Source: Physcomitrium patens
Lineage: Eukaryota > Streptophyta > Bryopsida > Funariales > Funariaceae
Direction: 5' to 3'
DNA: 64,000 nucleotides
NCBI RefSeq assembly: GCF_000002425.4
Contig: NC_037254.1
Span: 13,461,756-13,525,755, forward strand
Below are positions 21,841 through 33,600 of this stretch, piece after piece. The notes beneath the pieces are model-generated. The model was given only the letters and a program-made list of their open reading frames with translations, was not told the DNA's origin and searched no databases. Position 1 is the first letter of the stretch; each line of letters starts with the position of its first letter. Made by a program: the position numbers and the translations under genes.

Positions 21841-22401
21841 TGTCAAGGACAAGAACTCGATGAAAAAGCAATTCAGACAAGTAAGCCTTCACTCAAAGAA
21901 AGGTAACAAAATATAAATAAACAAGTATGTATATTGAAAGAAAAATTGGAATGGCTATTGCCAAAAGACAAGAAAACTAGAGATCCTTGAAACTAGACTG
22001 GAAGCAAGAAAGGAGTTGATAAGAGTGAAGAAGGCTTCATTCTTGTCTCTATATATACTATCTAATTAGGAGCTATGTGGCGATATTCTATAGGACCTCC
22101 AATATGTGTTGACTTTGTAGGATACTTACCTTGACTTATAAGGCAAGTTTTTCTACGTGTAGGCCACATAATTAACTTGGTCTTCAAGTTAACAACATAT
22201 GTGGCACATGGCCAACTTGTTGACCACGTTTCTAATCCAAAAAATCAATTAAAGACACCTATAAAGTCAAAGCAACATCTATGAAGCTTCTAGGAAGCTT
22301 TCATATCAAATACTAAAGAATTAACTCATTTTTATCTATTTTTACTTACTTCTACCTATTTATATATGTAATTACTAGCTTACATGAATATGTCTGTGAC
22401 A
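21841..22401 (-). repeat. 3' LTR of copy B
   Basis: 561 bp from TGTCAAGGAC to GTCTGTGACA. TATATATA lies at 22050-22057. Heat-shock-like triplets GAAGCTTCTAGGAAGCTTTC lie near 22283-22302; one extra base breaks the strict spacing. Confidence 0.92.
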
Positions 22402-22429
22402 TTACTCTTCTTTCTAGGGACGAGTTCCA

Positions 22430-22720
22430 TGAGGAGCGATCATCATATGTTGAAGAAATCTATGATGCGACGAATTGTATTTGCTACATACTCTGATCTT
22501 TATTCTCTTTGAAGATGATTGATAGGACCTCTCAACCATCGATAGTATCCCATACCAGGGTGGGAAGACCACCCAGTTATTTTATCATTGTTGAAGCCTT
22601 CATAACTTCCTTCGAACAGAATATTTAGAACACCATCAGGAATTGTTCCTACCTCTAGTAAAATCACCAAACATTGGGAGTCCCTTCCCAAGTCGTGATA
22701 CCAAATGCATTGTATCTCGC
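22430..22720 (-). pseudogene. Post-pol conserved frame, copy B
   Basis: Between the pol end (about 22955) and the 3' LTR, one minus-strand frame reads CLVILLEVGTIPDGVLNILF, EGSYEGFNNDKITGWSSHP, GYYRWLRGPINHLQRE, a stop, then EYVANTIRRIIDFFNI and a final stop. Copies A, C and G keep the same frame. It has no known domain. It may be a small extra ORF, the relic of a longer pol tail, or a frame kept open by chance. Confidence 0.5.
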
Positions 22721-22954
22721 CATCTATTCAAGGAAGAACATGTCGTTCTTAAAGATCTTCATCTCGATTGCATCATCATAAAGATTGTGACAATCGTAAT
22801 GTCTCGTCCAATAGGTCAGCAAATGAAGGCTTTAAAGTCGAATCCATTGGTTGGTTCTCCATCTCCAAAGCATCACAACTACAAAGAAGCTATAAACAAG
22901 GATTGAAAGTAGAATGTTATTTTACCTAGATGTTGTTTCTTTTATAAAAAAGAT

Positions 22955-24168
22955 TTTCATCTTGATATTGATGGATGTCGTCGATGAAAAGCCTCCACCG
23001 CCTTTGTTGCATTTGTAAGATTCTTTACTTGCTCTCATCTGCGTTCACTAATATTATATCCAAACCAATGGACAAGATATTCTAATTTATTTCGGCGCTG
23101 CCTTGAATCTAAAACTTCTTCTACTTCAAACTCTTTATTATTGTTCACTTCTATAGGAGGAGGTAGAGCTTGTCGTCTTCTTGGTATGTCTACTATTTTG
23201 TATGGTTCAAGAAGAGAGACCTGGAATACTAGATGGATTTTCATTGATTCTATTAGATGTAAACGATATGCAACTGAATTGATTTGTGCAGAAATAAAAA
23301 ATGGTCCAAGCCTTCGATAGTCCAATTTATCACAAAAATGAGTGGTCTTGATATTGCAACAAAGTAGCCATACCTTATCTCTCAAGTGGAATGGTGGTTG
23401 TTCCTTTCGATAGACATCCGCATTGACCTTTTGTTGTTCTTGAGCTTCTTTTAACTGCGCCTTCATCATTGCATGTAGCTTTGACAAATGAATTGCCAAA
23501 TCTTTTGCACCAGGATTATCAACTTTTAAAAAGTCAAAAGTATCAAATCATGGATGATAACTATAATTAGTAAAGAAAGGTATTTATTTTGTAGAAGAAT
23601 GTACTGTGTTATTGTAAGCAAACTCTGCCAATGGCAAAAGAGTTGTCCAATCATCTTGTTGGTAGTTAATGGTACATCTTAAATATTGTTCCAAAACTTG
23701 ATTAACACGCTCTATTTGTCCATCAGATTGAAGATGGAATGTCGAAGATAGTTTTATATCTACTTTTAGAATCTTGAAAAGAGACCACCAAAATCTTGAT
23801 ATAAATTGAGTTCTCCTATCTGATATAATATCCTTGGATAATCCATGATAGCGATAGATATTGTCAAGAAAGAACTTAGTTGTTTGTTCACATGTGATAG
23901 ATTTTTTATATGATACAGAATGTGCCATCTTGGTGAAACGATCTACTATTACGAATATAGAGTCATAAGAACCTGAGATTGAAAGATCCGTGATGAAGTC
24001 CATAGAAATAGAAGACCATGGTTGTTCTGGAATGGGTAATGGCTGAAGAAGTCCAAAACATCGATGACGAGGAGTTTTTGATCTTGAGCAAATATCACAT
24101 GATTGTACAAAATCTTTGAGTGCCTTCCACATTTGAAGCCACCAAAAATCCCTAGATATCAGCTCCAA
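22955..24168 (-). pseudogene. Integrase with C-terminal chromodomain, copy B
   Basis: The zinc-binding part ends SCDICSRSK (His-Cys knuckle). The core has ISMDFITDL (first Asp), IISDRRTQFISRFWW (second Asp) and HLQSDGQIERVNQVLEQYLR (Glu), so the DDE triad is still present. After a break near 23584 comes AQLKEAQEQQKVNADVYRKE, KVWLLCCNIKTTHFCDKLDY and VFQVSLLEPYKIVDIPRRRQ. The chromodomain follows: FEVEEVLDSRQRRNKLEYLV HWFGYNISERR, a stop where Trp is expected, then KNLTNATKAVEAFHRRHPS. The gap after the core and the stops show it is not made whole. Confidence 0.85.
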
Positions 24169-24702
24169 AGTCTTATTGTATCCAAAATGTCATGCTATTA
24201 GGAAGTCGTGATGAGCTTGAAGAATACGTAAACGTGCTTCTCCTTCTTGAACATATAGGCGTCTTTTGAAATAGAGTAGGTTGTTCTTGAACTCGAATTT
24301 AGAGAGATCATGAGATTTAAAAGAATTATTCTTGATATCATAAACAAGAGGGTTTGAAGACATACTTAACTAGACTTGCTTGAGAAAAGTTAAATCAACA
24401 GTCAATGTTGATTTTATTGCTCGAAGATGAAATTACTCCGGCTTCAAGAAAACCGTTCTTTGTTGCTCAAAAGCTGCATCTCCTTCTTTTGGTACAAGAT
24501 AAGAATGTCTAGACAAGGTATCGGACAAATCTTGTTGTTTTCTTGGTCGATAAGTGATGATGAACTCGAATCTTGATAAAGACATGCTCCAACGAGCTTG
24601 TCAATAATTTAATACGTATGTTGATATGAAATACTCAAGATTCTTGTGATTCATATACATAGTGACTAGATTGGAAGTGCCTTCTAGATAATGATGCCAT
24701 TC

Positions 24703-24990
24703 TTAAAAAGAATCCATAATTGCAAGAAGTTCTTTGTCATGGATCTCATAATTGATTTCTACTACTGAGAGTTTTTTTGAATGAAAGGCTATTGAATGAA
24801 GTTTGTCATCTATTCCCATTTGTGACAGAACCGCATCCAGAGCAAAGTCTGATGCATCTGTTTCTATAAAGAACGCTTTGGAAAAATCAACACAATACAA
24901 GATTGGTGCAGAAACAAACCATGTCTTCAAAGATTCAAAAGTAACTTCCGCTTCTTGATTCTATTGGAGTTTGTCTTTACAAGTCAAACG
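24703..24990 (-). pseudogene. RNase H start, copy B
   Basis: APILYCVDFSKAFFIETDAS carries the first RNase H Asp, followed by FALDAVLSQMGIDDKLHSIA, FHSKKLSVVEINYEIHDKEL and LAIMDSF. The Glu and Asp of the fold further on (24170-24700) are in broken frames. Confidence 0.7.
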
Positions 24991-25842
24991 TGTAAGTGGA
25001 GCTGTAACTCGAGAGAAGTCTTTGATGAAGATCCGATAGTATTTGGTAAATCCCAAAAAATATTATACATCTCTTATTATTTTTGGGATCTTTCAATCTA
25101 TAATAGTTTGAACTTTCTTAGGATCTATCATAAGTCCATCATTTGAAATGATGTAACCTAAGAAATCGACTTGAGTAGTATGGAATACACACTTTTCTAA
25201 CTTGGCATAGAATCCTGCATCTCTTAATTTTTATAATACACGATGAACATGAAGTTTATGATCTTCTAGATTCTTAGAATAGATCAAGCTGTTGTCTAGA
25301 TAACAGACTACAAAATCATCCAAAAACTCTCAAACAATATCATTCATTAGATGTTGAAAAGCTACTGGTGCATTTATAAGTCCAAAAGGCATGATGTTGT
25401 ATTCAAAATATCCATACTTAGTTCGAAACGCAGTCTTCTATTCACCTCTTTCTTTGATGCATACTAGATTGTATGCTCCCTGGAGATCTATTTTTATATA
25501 GATCTTAACTTGATTCAGCTGATCAAGAAGTCTAGATATTAAAGGTAGTGGATACCTGTTCTTGATGGTAATCTTGTTGAGTCCTCGATAATCAACATAC
25601 ATCTACAATGATCCATCTTTTTTCTTCACAAATAGAATTGGAGCTCTTGCCGGAGATTTAGAATGGCGTATGAAATTCTTGGCTAGATTTTCTTCAATAT
25701 ACTCCTTGAATTCAGGCAACTCATTTTGTAATAAACTATAGATTGGTCTGAATGGCGGTTGTGCTCCTTCTTGAAGGTCAATTATACAATCATAGGGACG
25801 ATGTTCCGGAAGTGTATCCGCATTCTTTTTTTTAAATACATC
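24991..25842 (-). pseudogene. Reverse transcriptase, copy B, many stops
   Basis: The minus strand aligns with the RT fragment of copy A. At about 25290-25315 it reads DDFVVCYLDN, so the catalytic YLDD box has lost its second Asp. Other blocks, such as [13 protein letters not shown] and [14 protein letters not shown] sequence, are separated by stops. Inactive. Confidence 0.7.
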
Positions 25843-26445
25843 TTAAAATTCTTGATATTGGTTTGGAATGCCACGTGAAGTCTTTGCACTATTAAAAACG
25901 AGTGTGGCATAAATAATATATGGTGATTCTTTCATAGCAGCATGCAAGAAAGCTTTTACACCTATAATCACGGATTTAATTAAATAGGACTTATGACTCT
26001 CTACTTGATTAATTACACTATTAGTTATACTTTTAGAAAAAGTAAGAGTTTGGAAAATCCAATCTATTTGAAGGTTGTATTTTTCTAACGATGATAAATC
26101 TAAAATGAGTGGATTAGAGGGAGATCTAATGATATTAAATACTACAAAGCTATTATGACCATTGATTATTACTTCTATAGGAAGGATTTTGAGAGTAATA
26201 TCTCCAAAAAATAATGGACGACCATCTATGACTTCTACATAAACAGGTTTAGTTTTCTTTATTAAAGATATTCTATGTCTTTTAGTAAATTCTTCATCTA
26301 AGAAATACATTGAGGCTCTTGAATCTAATAAGGCAGAGGCTTTGTAATATTTAGGTCCTAAAATAATATTTAATATAAAACAAGGAGAGGGCTCTGAGGA
26401 GAGAATAGGACCTTTACTAGATGTTGTGTGAGGTTCTAGCCGCAC
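25843..26445 (-). pseudogene. Aspartic protease and linker, copy B
   Basis: A 200-codon open piece. ALLDSRASMYFLDEEFTKRH holds the active-site region with Arg for Gly in DSG. It is followed by KPVYVEVIDGRPLFFGDITL, VIINGHNSFVVFNIIRSPSN and LILDLSSLEKYNLQIDW. The last third (KAFLHAAMKESPYIIYATLV) links to RT. Both A and B have DSR, so the Gly-to-Arg change may predate the copies or be a recurrent G-to-A decay. Confidence 0.75.
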
Positions 26446-27460
26446 GGTCCCTATTGTAGCTGGACAAACTCATTTTCTGACATATTGTCTTCTTTGATAA
26501 CCATACTCTTCATTTTATCGTTGCATCATTTCTTTGGACAATATTGAGTAGTGTGTTTTGATTCTCCACAATATAAACATAATCCTTCTTGACGACGATG
26601 AATCTTTTCTTGCTCAGTAAGAAGTTTGAAACGTACTGCATCAATTTATATATCCTCTAATTCTGAATGTATATATATTGAAGAGGTGTTGGTATTGCCA
26701 TTGAATTATAGTAACATTGAGGTCCACTAGTACCGTTTTCAGATCGGAATTCAAAAAGGCGATTGTTGTACTTCACAGCAAAGTCAATTGCTTGACTCAA
26801 TGTTTGAGGATCAAGTAAGTTGAGCATTAATTTTTTTACCTCATATTGTAATCCATAGAAAAATTGGCTAATAAGTGCAATATCATTCCACTTAATATCA
26901 ATTTTAAGGTCTCAAAATTGTAAAGCATACAACATTATTGATCGATTGTCTTATTGTAAAATATGGATCTTATTGGTTGCAACACAAATTACATCATGTT
27001 TTCCATACATGGATCAAAACTCTGCCAAAAAAGCTTCTAGATTATCCAAAATTGGATCTCGTTGTTCAAGAATTGATGAAAATGATGATAGTCTTGAACC
27101 TGAAAGAAATGTACCAATGAATCTAACTTGCAATCCTGGAATTGGATAGCTTTGAGGTTGAAGTTCAATCACAAGTTGCACTTGATTGATAAATCCTCAA
27201 AATTTGGATCTGGTGCCATCAACCTTCTCGGGTAGGACAATTATTGGTTTTCTAATACTGGAAGGGCGTTCTACCATAGGAGAAAGGACATGATTTGGTG
27301 CAACTGTTGAAGCAGCTCCAACTATTTCTATATCTTCACTTCTTACCAATCTTGTTGCTCTTTGTGGTGGTAAATTGAATTGATGCATTGCAAGCATTAA
27401 CTCCCTCAATTGTTCTTGCATTTGTGCCATTGCACTCTTCATTTTAACAAGTTCTGCCAT
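26446..27460 (-). pseudogene. Gag, copy B
   Basis: The start is clear at 27460: MAELVKMKSAMAQMQEQLRE, LMLAMHQFNLPPQRATRLVR, then TVAPNHVLSP and KPIIVLPEKVDGTRSKF, after which a stop intervenes. The capsid-like remainder and a degenerate zinc knuckle (CLYCGESKHTTQY-type, about 26540-26600) follow in shifted frames. The start resembles copy E (MQEQLRELMLVMYQ) more than A or C, so B and E form one subfamily. Confidence 0.7.
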
Positions 27461-27554
27461 AATAACACTTAGAAAAGAGAAGATGTCTAATATTGCTCAA
27501 GACAAATAGAAGAGAGGACTTGAGAACAAAGAAAATACTAAGGACAATATTAGT

Positions 27555-27582
27555 TTAGAATAGGGTAATGTGCAACTTCTAA
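27555..27582 (-). other. Leader stem-loop, copy B
   Basis: TTAGAA (27555-27560) pairs with TTCTAA (27577-27582) around a 16-base loop that contains TAGGGTAATGTGC on the plus strand, the counterpart of the F loops. A second site near 27608-27628 (GAGTAATCTACTC) is partly palindromic. Confidence 0.45.
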
Positions 27583-27640
27583 TATACTTATGTCTTATCA
27601 AAAAAAATGAGTAATCTACTCTTAATCAAGTTTACACAAA

Positions 27641-27652
27641 ACTCTAATATTG
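27641..27652 (-). other. Weak primer-binding-site-like sequence, copy B
   Basis: The minus strand reads CAATATTAGAGT, 7 of 12 bases of the initiator-Met PBS. Three of its five differences are G-to-A or C-to-T. It lies 20 bases from the LTR edge, close to the displacement seen in F and E. Confidence 0.25.
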
Positions 27653-27672
27653 TAGGTGTACTCTTGTTAATC

Positions 27673-28233
27673 TATCAAGGACAAGAACTCAATGAAAAAG
27701 CAATTCAGATAAGTGAGCCTTCACTCAAAGAAAGGTAACAAAATATAAATAAACAAGTATGTATATTGAAATAGAAATTGGAATGGCTATTGTCAAAAGA
27801 CAAGAAAACTAAAGACCCTTGAAACTAGACTGGAAGCAAAAAAGGAGTTGACAAGAGTGAAGAAGGCTTCACTCTCATCTCTATATATACTATCTAATTA
27901 GGGGCTATGTGGCGACGTTCTATAGGACCTTCAATATGTGTTGACTTTGTAGGACACTTGCTTTCACTTACAAGGCAAGTTTTTCTATGTGTGGGCCACA
28001 TAGTTAGCTTGGTCTTCAAGCTAACAACATATGTAGCACATGGCCAACTTGTTGATCACGTTTTTAATCCAAAAAATTAATTAAAGATACCTATAAAGTC
28101 AAAGTAGCATCTATAAAGCTTCTAGGAAGCTTTCATATCAATTATTAAAGAATTAATTTATTTTTATCTACTTTTACTTACTTCTACCTATTTATATATG
28201 TAATTACTAGCTTACATGAGTATGTCCATGACA
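27673..28233 (-). repeat. 5' LTR of copy B
   Basis: 561 bp from TATCAAGGAC (first G changed to A) to GTCCATGACA. TATATATA lies at 27882-27889 and the transcription start is expected shortly left of it. The heat-shock-like block is at about 28114-28133, spacing imperfect. GAAAT follows as the target duplicate. Confidence 0.92.
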
Positions 28234-28238
28234 GAAAT

Positions 28239-29157
28239 GAGTGTCTTCTCTTTTTTATTTTTATTTTTTATTTTTTATTTTGTATTTTTTTTATAGAATG
28301 CCTTTATTGTATTTTAGAAATATCATATATGTATAATACTTCTATCTTAGTCACCATTGGATTCCTTCTTTCTTTGTGGTTTTGATGAATTTATCTGTAA
28401 AATTTATAATAAATATGTTCACTCATTTTTTTGACATAAGTAATATTTTAATTTTATGAAATATAAAATATAACCACACATAGTATAAAGTTTATCTTTT
28501 TTTGCTTTATTAAGATAATTTATTGCTCTATAAAAAATAGGAGTGTATATAATAATATTAAAAAAAAAAAAAAAAAAAAATCTTCAAATTAAAATTGTAT
28601 AGCAATCTTTAAATCACTTTGTTATAAAGTGTGACCATCCAAATTAAATTTAGGTGCAAAAATTCAAGAAATCTTAGTGATGAGGTTAAAAATCTTATGT
28701 ATTAAAATTTCTTGTGTGGATGTTTTACAATATATTTATATATTGTAATGCTATCTTTAAGCAAATAAGTACGTAATATTGTTATTATTATTATTATTAT
28801 TATTATTAAATTTTATTTTCAATACTATTTAATAAAAATTAATATATATATAATTTAAGCATGAATTTTAGAATGAGTGATGAACCGTGAATAACTAAAT
28901 CACTTAGATCTTATTTTTCTATCATCAAATTGATTTCTTTCTTGCTTATAAATTCAATATTATTATAGTTTTTTAGAATTATATTCAATGATAGTATAAT
29001 AAATAATAATTAGTTGTAAAACCATTTACTCTAAGGTAATATATATTTACATACTTTTGTCTTTTTATAAATTACATGTATTGTGTTCTAAGTTGGTTTA
29101 TATCAGTAAGAATGTGTAGACAAGCCTAGCATGTATTTAGCATCATTGGCCCTCAAC

Positions 29158-29197
<40 letters not shown>

Positions 29198-30179
29198 ATT
29201 TTATTTTATTTTATTTATTTATTTAATAAAATCAAGTAACTGACACTTAAATTTTAATTTGTACATTTATTGAATGCATTGAACTCCTCTTCTTTATAAT
29301 GTAATAAGCATTCAAGTCTTTTCACAAAGTAAGAATTTTTTGTAGCTTTTCTTTGTGGAGAGCAAGTGAAAGAAGGTTTGGTTGAATATTATGCATATCT
29401 TGTGGATTACATTTGAAAAAATATTATTATTTTAATTTTTTTTTAATGTGTATTATATTTAAAAGTATCTTTAATAAAACTATAATAACTAAATTAAGAT
29501 AAAAAGAATAAAATAATTGATCTATTAAAATATAAGGAAGTATGAAATTATATTAAAGCAAATTTTATTGCCTATCAAAGATAGAATCACTTATGGATGT
29601 AAACATATAGATATTTTTTAGCACAATAAGGATCAATTTTATTTAAAAAAATTACCAATATCACATCTAACATGCATTACTAGGACACTATGCAATAAAA
29701 AAGATTTCAACCAAAATTGGCAATGAAAATCTGTGGTTACTAAACACAATTTGAAGAAATTTGTTTATTTATTAAATCTCTCATTCTATTTTTTTATGTA
29801 ATTATAAATAAAAAGAGTACTAGGTGAAACTACACAACAAATGATCTCAAATTTCTATTGTAGTATGACGTTTCAATACAAGCATTGGCATCCTCATTGA
29901 ATAAAAAAATGATTTTAATAATTGTTAGAACTGCAGAATTAGACAACACAACAAATAACTTGTGATTAGAAAAGAAAGAGGTTCAAAAATTTCTAAACAT
30001 CATAGTTGATTAATTAATATTTTATGCACAATATTATTTTCTTGATAATAAAATTAACTTTGTTTTGTGTAGCAAGAATAAAAAATTCTATTACACAACT
30101 TATTCACATGCCATGTTTTTATTTTAGATTATATAACATAATTGCATAGCAATATGTTGTTGTTGTTGTTATTTTTGTT

Positions 30180-30218
<39 letters not shown>

Positions 30219-30703
30219 TAATGATTTATTTAAATATTTAGCTTTTTAAATTTTTTTTTGTATATATTTCAATCAAAATTATTTTAAATTATTATTTATT
30301 ATTTTTTTTATTATAATTTAGCTATGCACAATAGCTTATCCAATATTTTGAGATAGTTATTGTTTAGTCAAGTAAATTAATTATTAAAATATTTAACTCC
30401 ATGCATTTGTTCATTTTTACAAATGATCTATTTTATAAACAAAAAATGATTTAAATTTTTAATTGAATCAATTTTTGTAATACTTTGTCATTAAAATCTC
30501 ACAATAAATAACATATATTGAACATATTCTTAACAAAAAATAATGTAATGATTTTGAATAAATTTATTTAAATAATATTTAATTTTTTAATATGTATTTT
30601 TTTTAATCATTTTTAATATATATTTAATAATAGTGTATATGTAAAAGTACATGGCATAGAAATGTGTAAGTGATAAAAAAGAGATGTTAATCTAATATTA
30701 ATT

Positions 30704-30776
<73 letters not shown>

Positions 30777-31016
30777 ACTAACCTATAATTGATTGATACA
30801 TCAAAAAATTCCATTGGTTGGAGTAATAGGGTGGTTAAATCCATTTATTGCAAAGTTATCCAGCTATTGCTAAGTTATCCAATTATTGTTAAGTTACTAG
30901 GATTATAGAATAGAATAGAGTAGATTAGTGGCAATAGTAGTTTCAATAAATCCAACCTGTATTTGATTGATGTGATGCCATTTTTATTTTTTTTAATTAT
31001 AATAAGAAATAGTGAT

Positions 31017-31055
<39 letters not shown>

Positions 31056-31360
31056 ATTGGCTCGAAAAACATACTCAATATTGACAAAGCCAATAATATA
31101 TACATAATTAACTTATAATATATACATAATATATAATATCATACAATGATATTGATTCAAATTCATCTCTTATTGAATGTATTTGTCTTTAATATACCAT
31201 CAAAAGTTAATATGTTATATTTTTAGGCAAATATTATACATCCAAATGTTAATAATAATTCTAAAAATAGAAAAATCATAAATTTCTTACTCATCTTAAG
31301 ATATTTTATTTATAAAATTATCTACAAAATTATCCATAACATAAAAGCATATGTATAAAG
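28239..31360. other. AT-rich spacer with microsatellites
   Basis: No gene is seen. Tracts: poly-A 28560-28580, (TTA)n 28781-28808, (AT)n 29161-29190, (TTA)n 30184-30219 preceded by (TTG)n, (AT)n about 30709-30771 (the longest) and (AT)n about 31019-31050. Open frames here are short and low-complexity. Confidence 0.55.
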
Positions 31361-31888
31361 TATCAAGAATATGAATCTTGAAGAAACAACATCTCAATAC
31401 ACTCTTGTGTCACTCTAAAAGACTACAAAATCACTCAAAGATGATATAGTATTAAACTAGAATGACTATTGTTAAAGACAAGAAGACTAGAAAGTCTTGA
31501 AATAAGAGTGAAGTCTAGAAAGGCATTGACAAGAATGATGAAGGCTCACTCTTGCCTCCATATATACTCTTAATTAGGATCTACATGGTACTATTATATA
31601 GGACCTCTAAAACGTATTGACTTTGCAAGATGCGTATCTTAACTTAGAAGGCAAGTTTTTTATATGTGTATAATATAATTAGCTTATTTTGTAAGCTATT
31701 AATATGTGATTAACTTATTCACCAAGTTTCTAATCTATCAATTAATTAAAAATACATGTAAAGTCAAACCAACATCTATGAAGCTTCTAAAAATCTATTC
31801 TAAAAAATATTATGAAATAAATTTATTTTTATCTATTTCTATTTAATCATATAGATAAATATTAGAATAAATATGTTTATTTGTAATG
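31361..31888 (-). repeat. 3' LTR of copy C
   Basis: 528 bp from TATCAAGAAT to about GTAATG, aligned along its length to the A and B LTRs. The CATATATACTC (TATA) block is at about 31558. Ends are decayed, so the right edge is set by alignment with copy A. Confidence 0.7.
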
Positions 31889-31929
31889 TTATTTTTCTTT
31901 CTAGAGACAAATTCCTTAAGGAGCAATCA

Positions 31930-32157
31930 TCATATGTTGAAAAAATCCAAGATATAACAAATTAAGTTTTCCACATATTTTGATCTTTGTTCTCTTTGAA
32001 GAGGATTGTTAGGTCTTTTTAGCCATGAATAGTATCTTATATAAGGGCAAAAAGACCACTCTATTATTTGATTTTTGTTGAGGCCTTTATAACTCCTTTC
32101 AAATAAAACATTTGGAATACCATCAAGAGTCGTTTCAACCTCTAATAAAATCACCAA
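31930..32157 (-). pseudogene. Post-pol conserved frame, copy C
   Basis: This is the longest uninterrupted version: MVILLEVETTLDGIPNVLFE, then YKGLNKNQIIEW, LKRPNNPLQREQRSKYVENL and DFFNI before the stop. Its survival in a copy whose pol is full of stops is notable, but one copy could do so by chance. Confidence 0.5.
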
Positions 32158-32589
32158 ACATTGGAAGTCTCTTCTAAGGTTGTGATATCAAATACATTAT
32201 ATCTTGCCATCTATTTGAAAAAAGACTTATCATTGTTGAAGATCTTCAATTTGATTACGTTGTCTTGAAGGTTATGACAATCATAATATTTTGTCTAGTA
32301 AGTCAATAAATAATAGCTCTTAAGTTGAATCTATTGATTCTTTGTTTTTCATCTTCTTATTGTCAGAAATACACAAAAATACAAAATTAAAGTAAAAGGT
32401 AGAATGCTATCTTCTTTAAATCTTATTTCTTTTATAGCAAAGATTTATTATTCTTCATGTTGATTTTGATGGATATCTTTAATAAAAAACCTAAATCTTC
32501 TTTATTGCATTTATAATATTCTTTATTGGCTTCAATGAACATTCACTAATATCATATTTGTACTAATGAATAAATTATTTTAATCTATT

Positions 32590-33600
32590 TTGGTGCTGCC
32601 TTGAATCTAAGTCTTCTTCCTCCTCAAATTTTTGATTATTATTAACTTCTATAGGTGGAGGTGGTATTTTTCTTCTTCCTAAGATATTCATTGTCTTATA
32701 TGGCTCAAAAAAAGATACATAGAATATAAGATGGATCTTCATAGATTCTATTAGATTTAATCAATAAGCAACAAAATTGACTTATTCACTAATAGAAAAA
32801 GGTCTAATTTTATAATAGTCTAACTTGTCACAAAGACAAGTAGTTTTGATATTGTAATGAAGCATCCATACCTTATCACCTATGTTAAATTGTGGTTATT
32901 TTTTGCAATAAGCATCTGCATTGATCTTTTGTTGTTCTTGAGCTTCTTTTTAATGTGCCTTCATTGTTGCATGTAGTTTTGGTAAACAATTTTTCAAATC
33001 TTTTACTATAAGATTATCAATTTTTGAAAAGTCAAAAGTAACAAGTTATAGATGATAATTATAATTAGAAAAAAATTTATTTATTGAATAAAAAAATAAA
33101 CCAAATTATTGTATGTAAACTCTGCCAACAAAAAAAGAGTTGTCTAATCAACTTGATGATAATTGATGGTATATTTCAAATACTATTCCAAAACTTAATT
33201 CACTTATTTTATTTGTCCATCAATTTAAGAAGAAAAAGCCAAAGAAAGCTTTATATTGACCTTTAATATCTTAAAAAAGATTCTCTAAAATCTTCATATA
33301 AATTGAGTCTTTTTATGTAATATAATATCTTTGGGCAATCCAAGATAGTGATAGATGTTGTCAAAAAAAAGCTTAGCAATTTTTTCACTTGTCATAGATT
33401 TTATACATGGTACAAAATGTGCCATCTTAGTATAAAAATCTACTATCACAAATATAAAATCATAAAAACTTGAAATTAGAACATCCTTGATAAAATCCAT
33501 AGAAACAAAAGACCATGGTTGTTTTGAAATTGGTAATGGCTAAAGAAGCCTTTAAGTCAATGATGAAGAACTTTAGATCTTGAATAAATATCACATGATT
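32590..33600 (-). pseudogene. Integrase and chromodomain relic, copy C
   Basis: The open part (33294-33500) reads MDFIKDVLISSFYDFIFVIV and KMAHFVPCIKSMTSEKIAKL, then GLPKDIILHKKTQFI. The expected ISDR is ILHK, so the second catalytic Asp is lost. The C-terminal part is shifted; a chromodomain trace lies near 32600. Confidence 0.65.

Larger units (their letters stand above)
21841..28233 (-). mobile_element. Chromodomain Ty3/Gypsy copy B, structurally complete
   Basis: 6393 bp bounded by two LTRs of identical length (561 bp) with TG...CA ends and flanked by the direct repeat GAAAT (21836-21840 and 28234-28238), the 5-bp duplication expected of Ty3/Gypsy. Minus-strand order is LTR, leader, Gag, protease, RT, RNase H, integrase, chromodomain, post-pol frame, polypurine tract, LTR. 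Protease-RT-integrase order identifies Ty3/Gypsy; the chromodomain identifies a chromovirus. All proteins have stops or frameshifts. The LTRs differ at roughly one base in 15-20 where compared by eye, mostly transitions. Confidence 0.92.

Noticed and set aside
22643..22906. 87-codon plus ORF in copy B
   Set aside because: Antisense to the post-pol region; the minus frame is the one conserved among copies.
30709..30771. Long (AT)n as a replication origin or attachment site
   Set aside because: Ordinary plant microsatellite; nothing else supports an origin.
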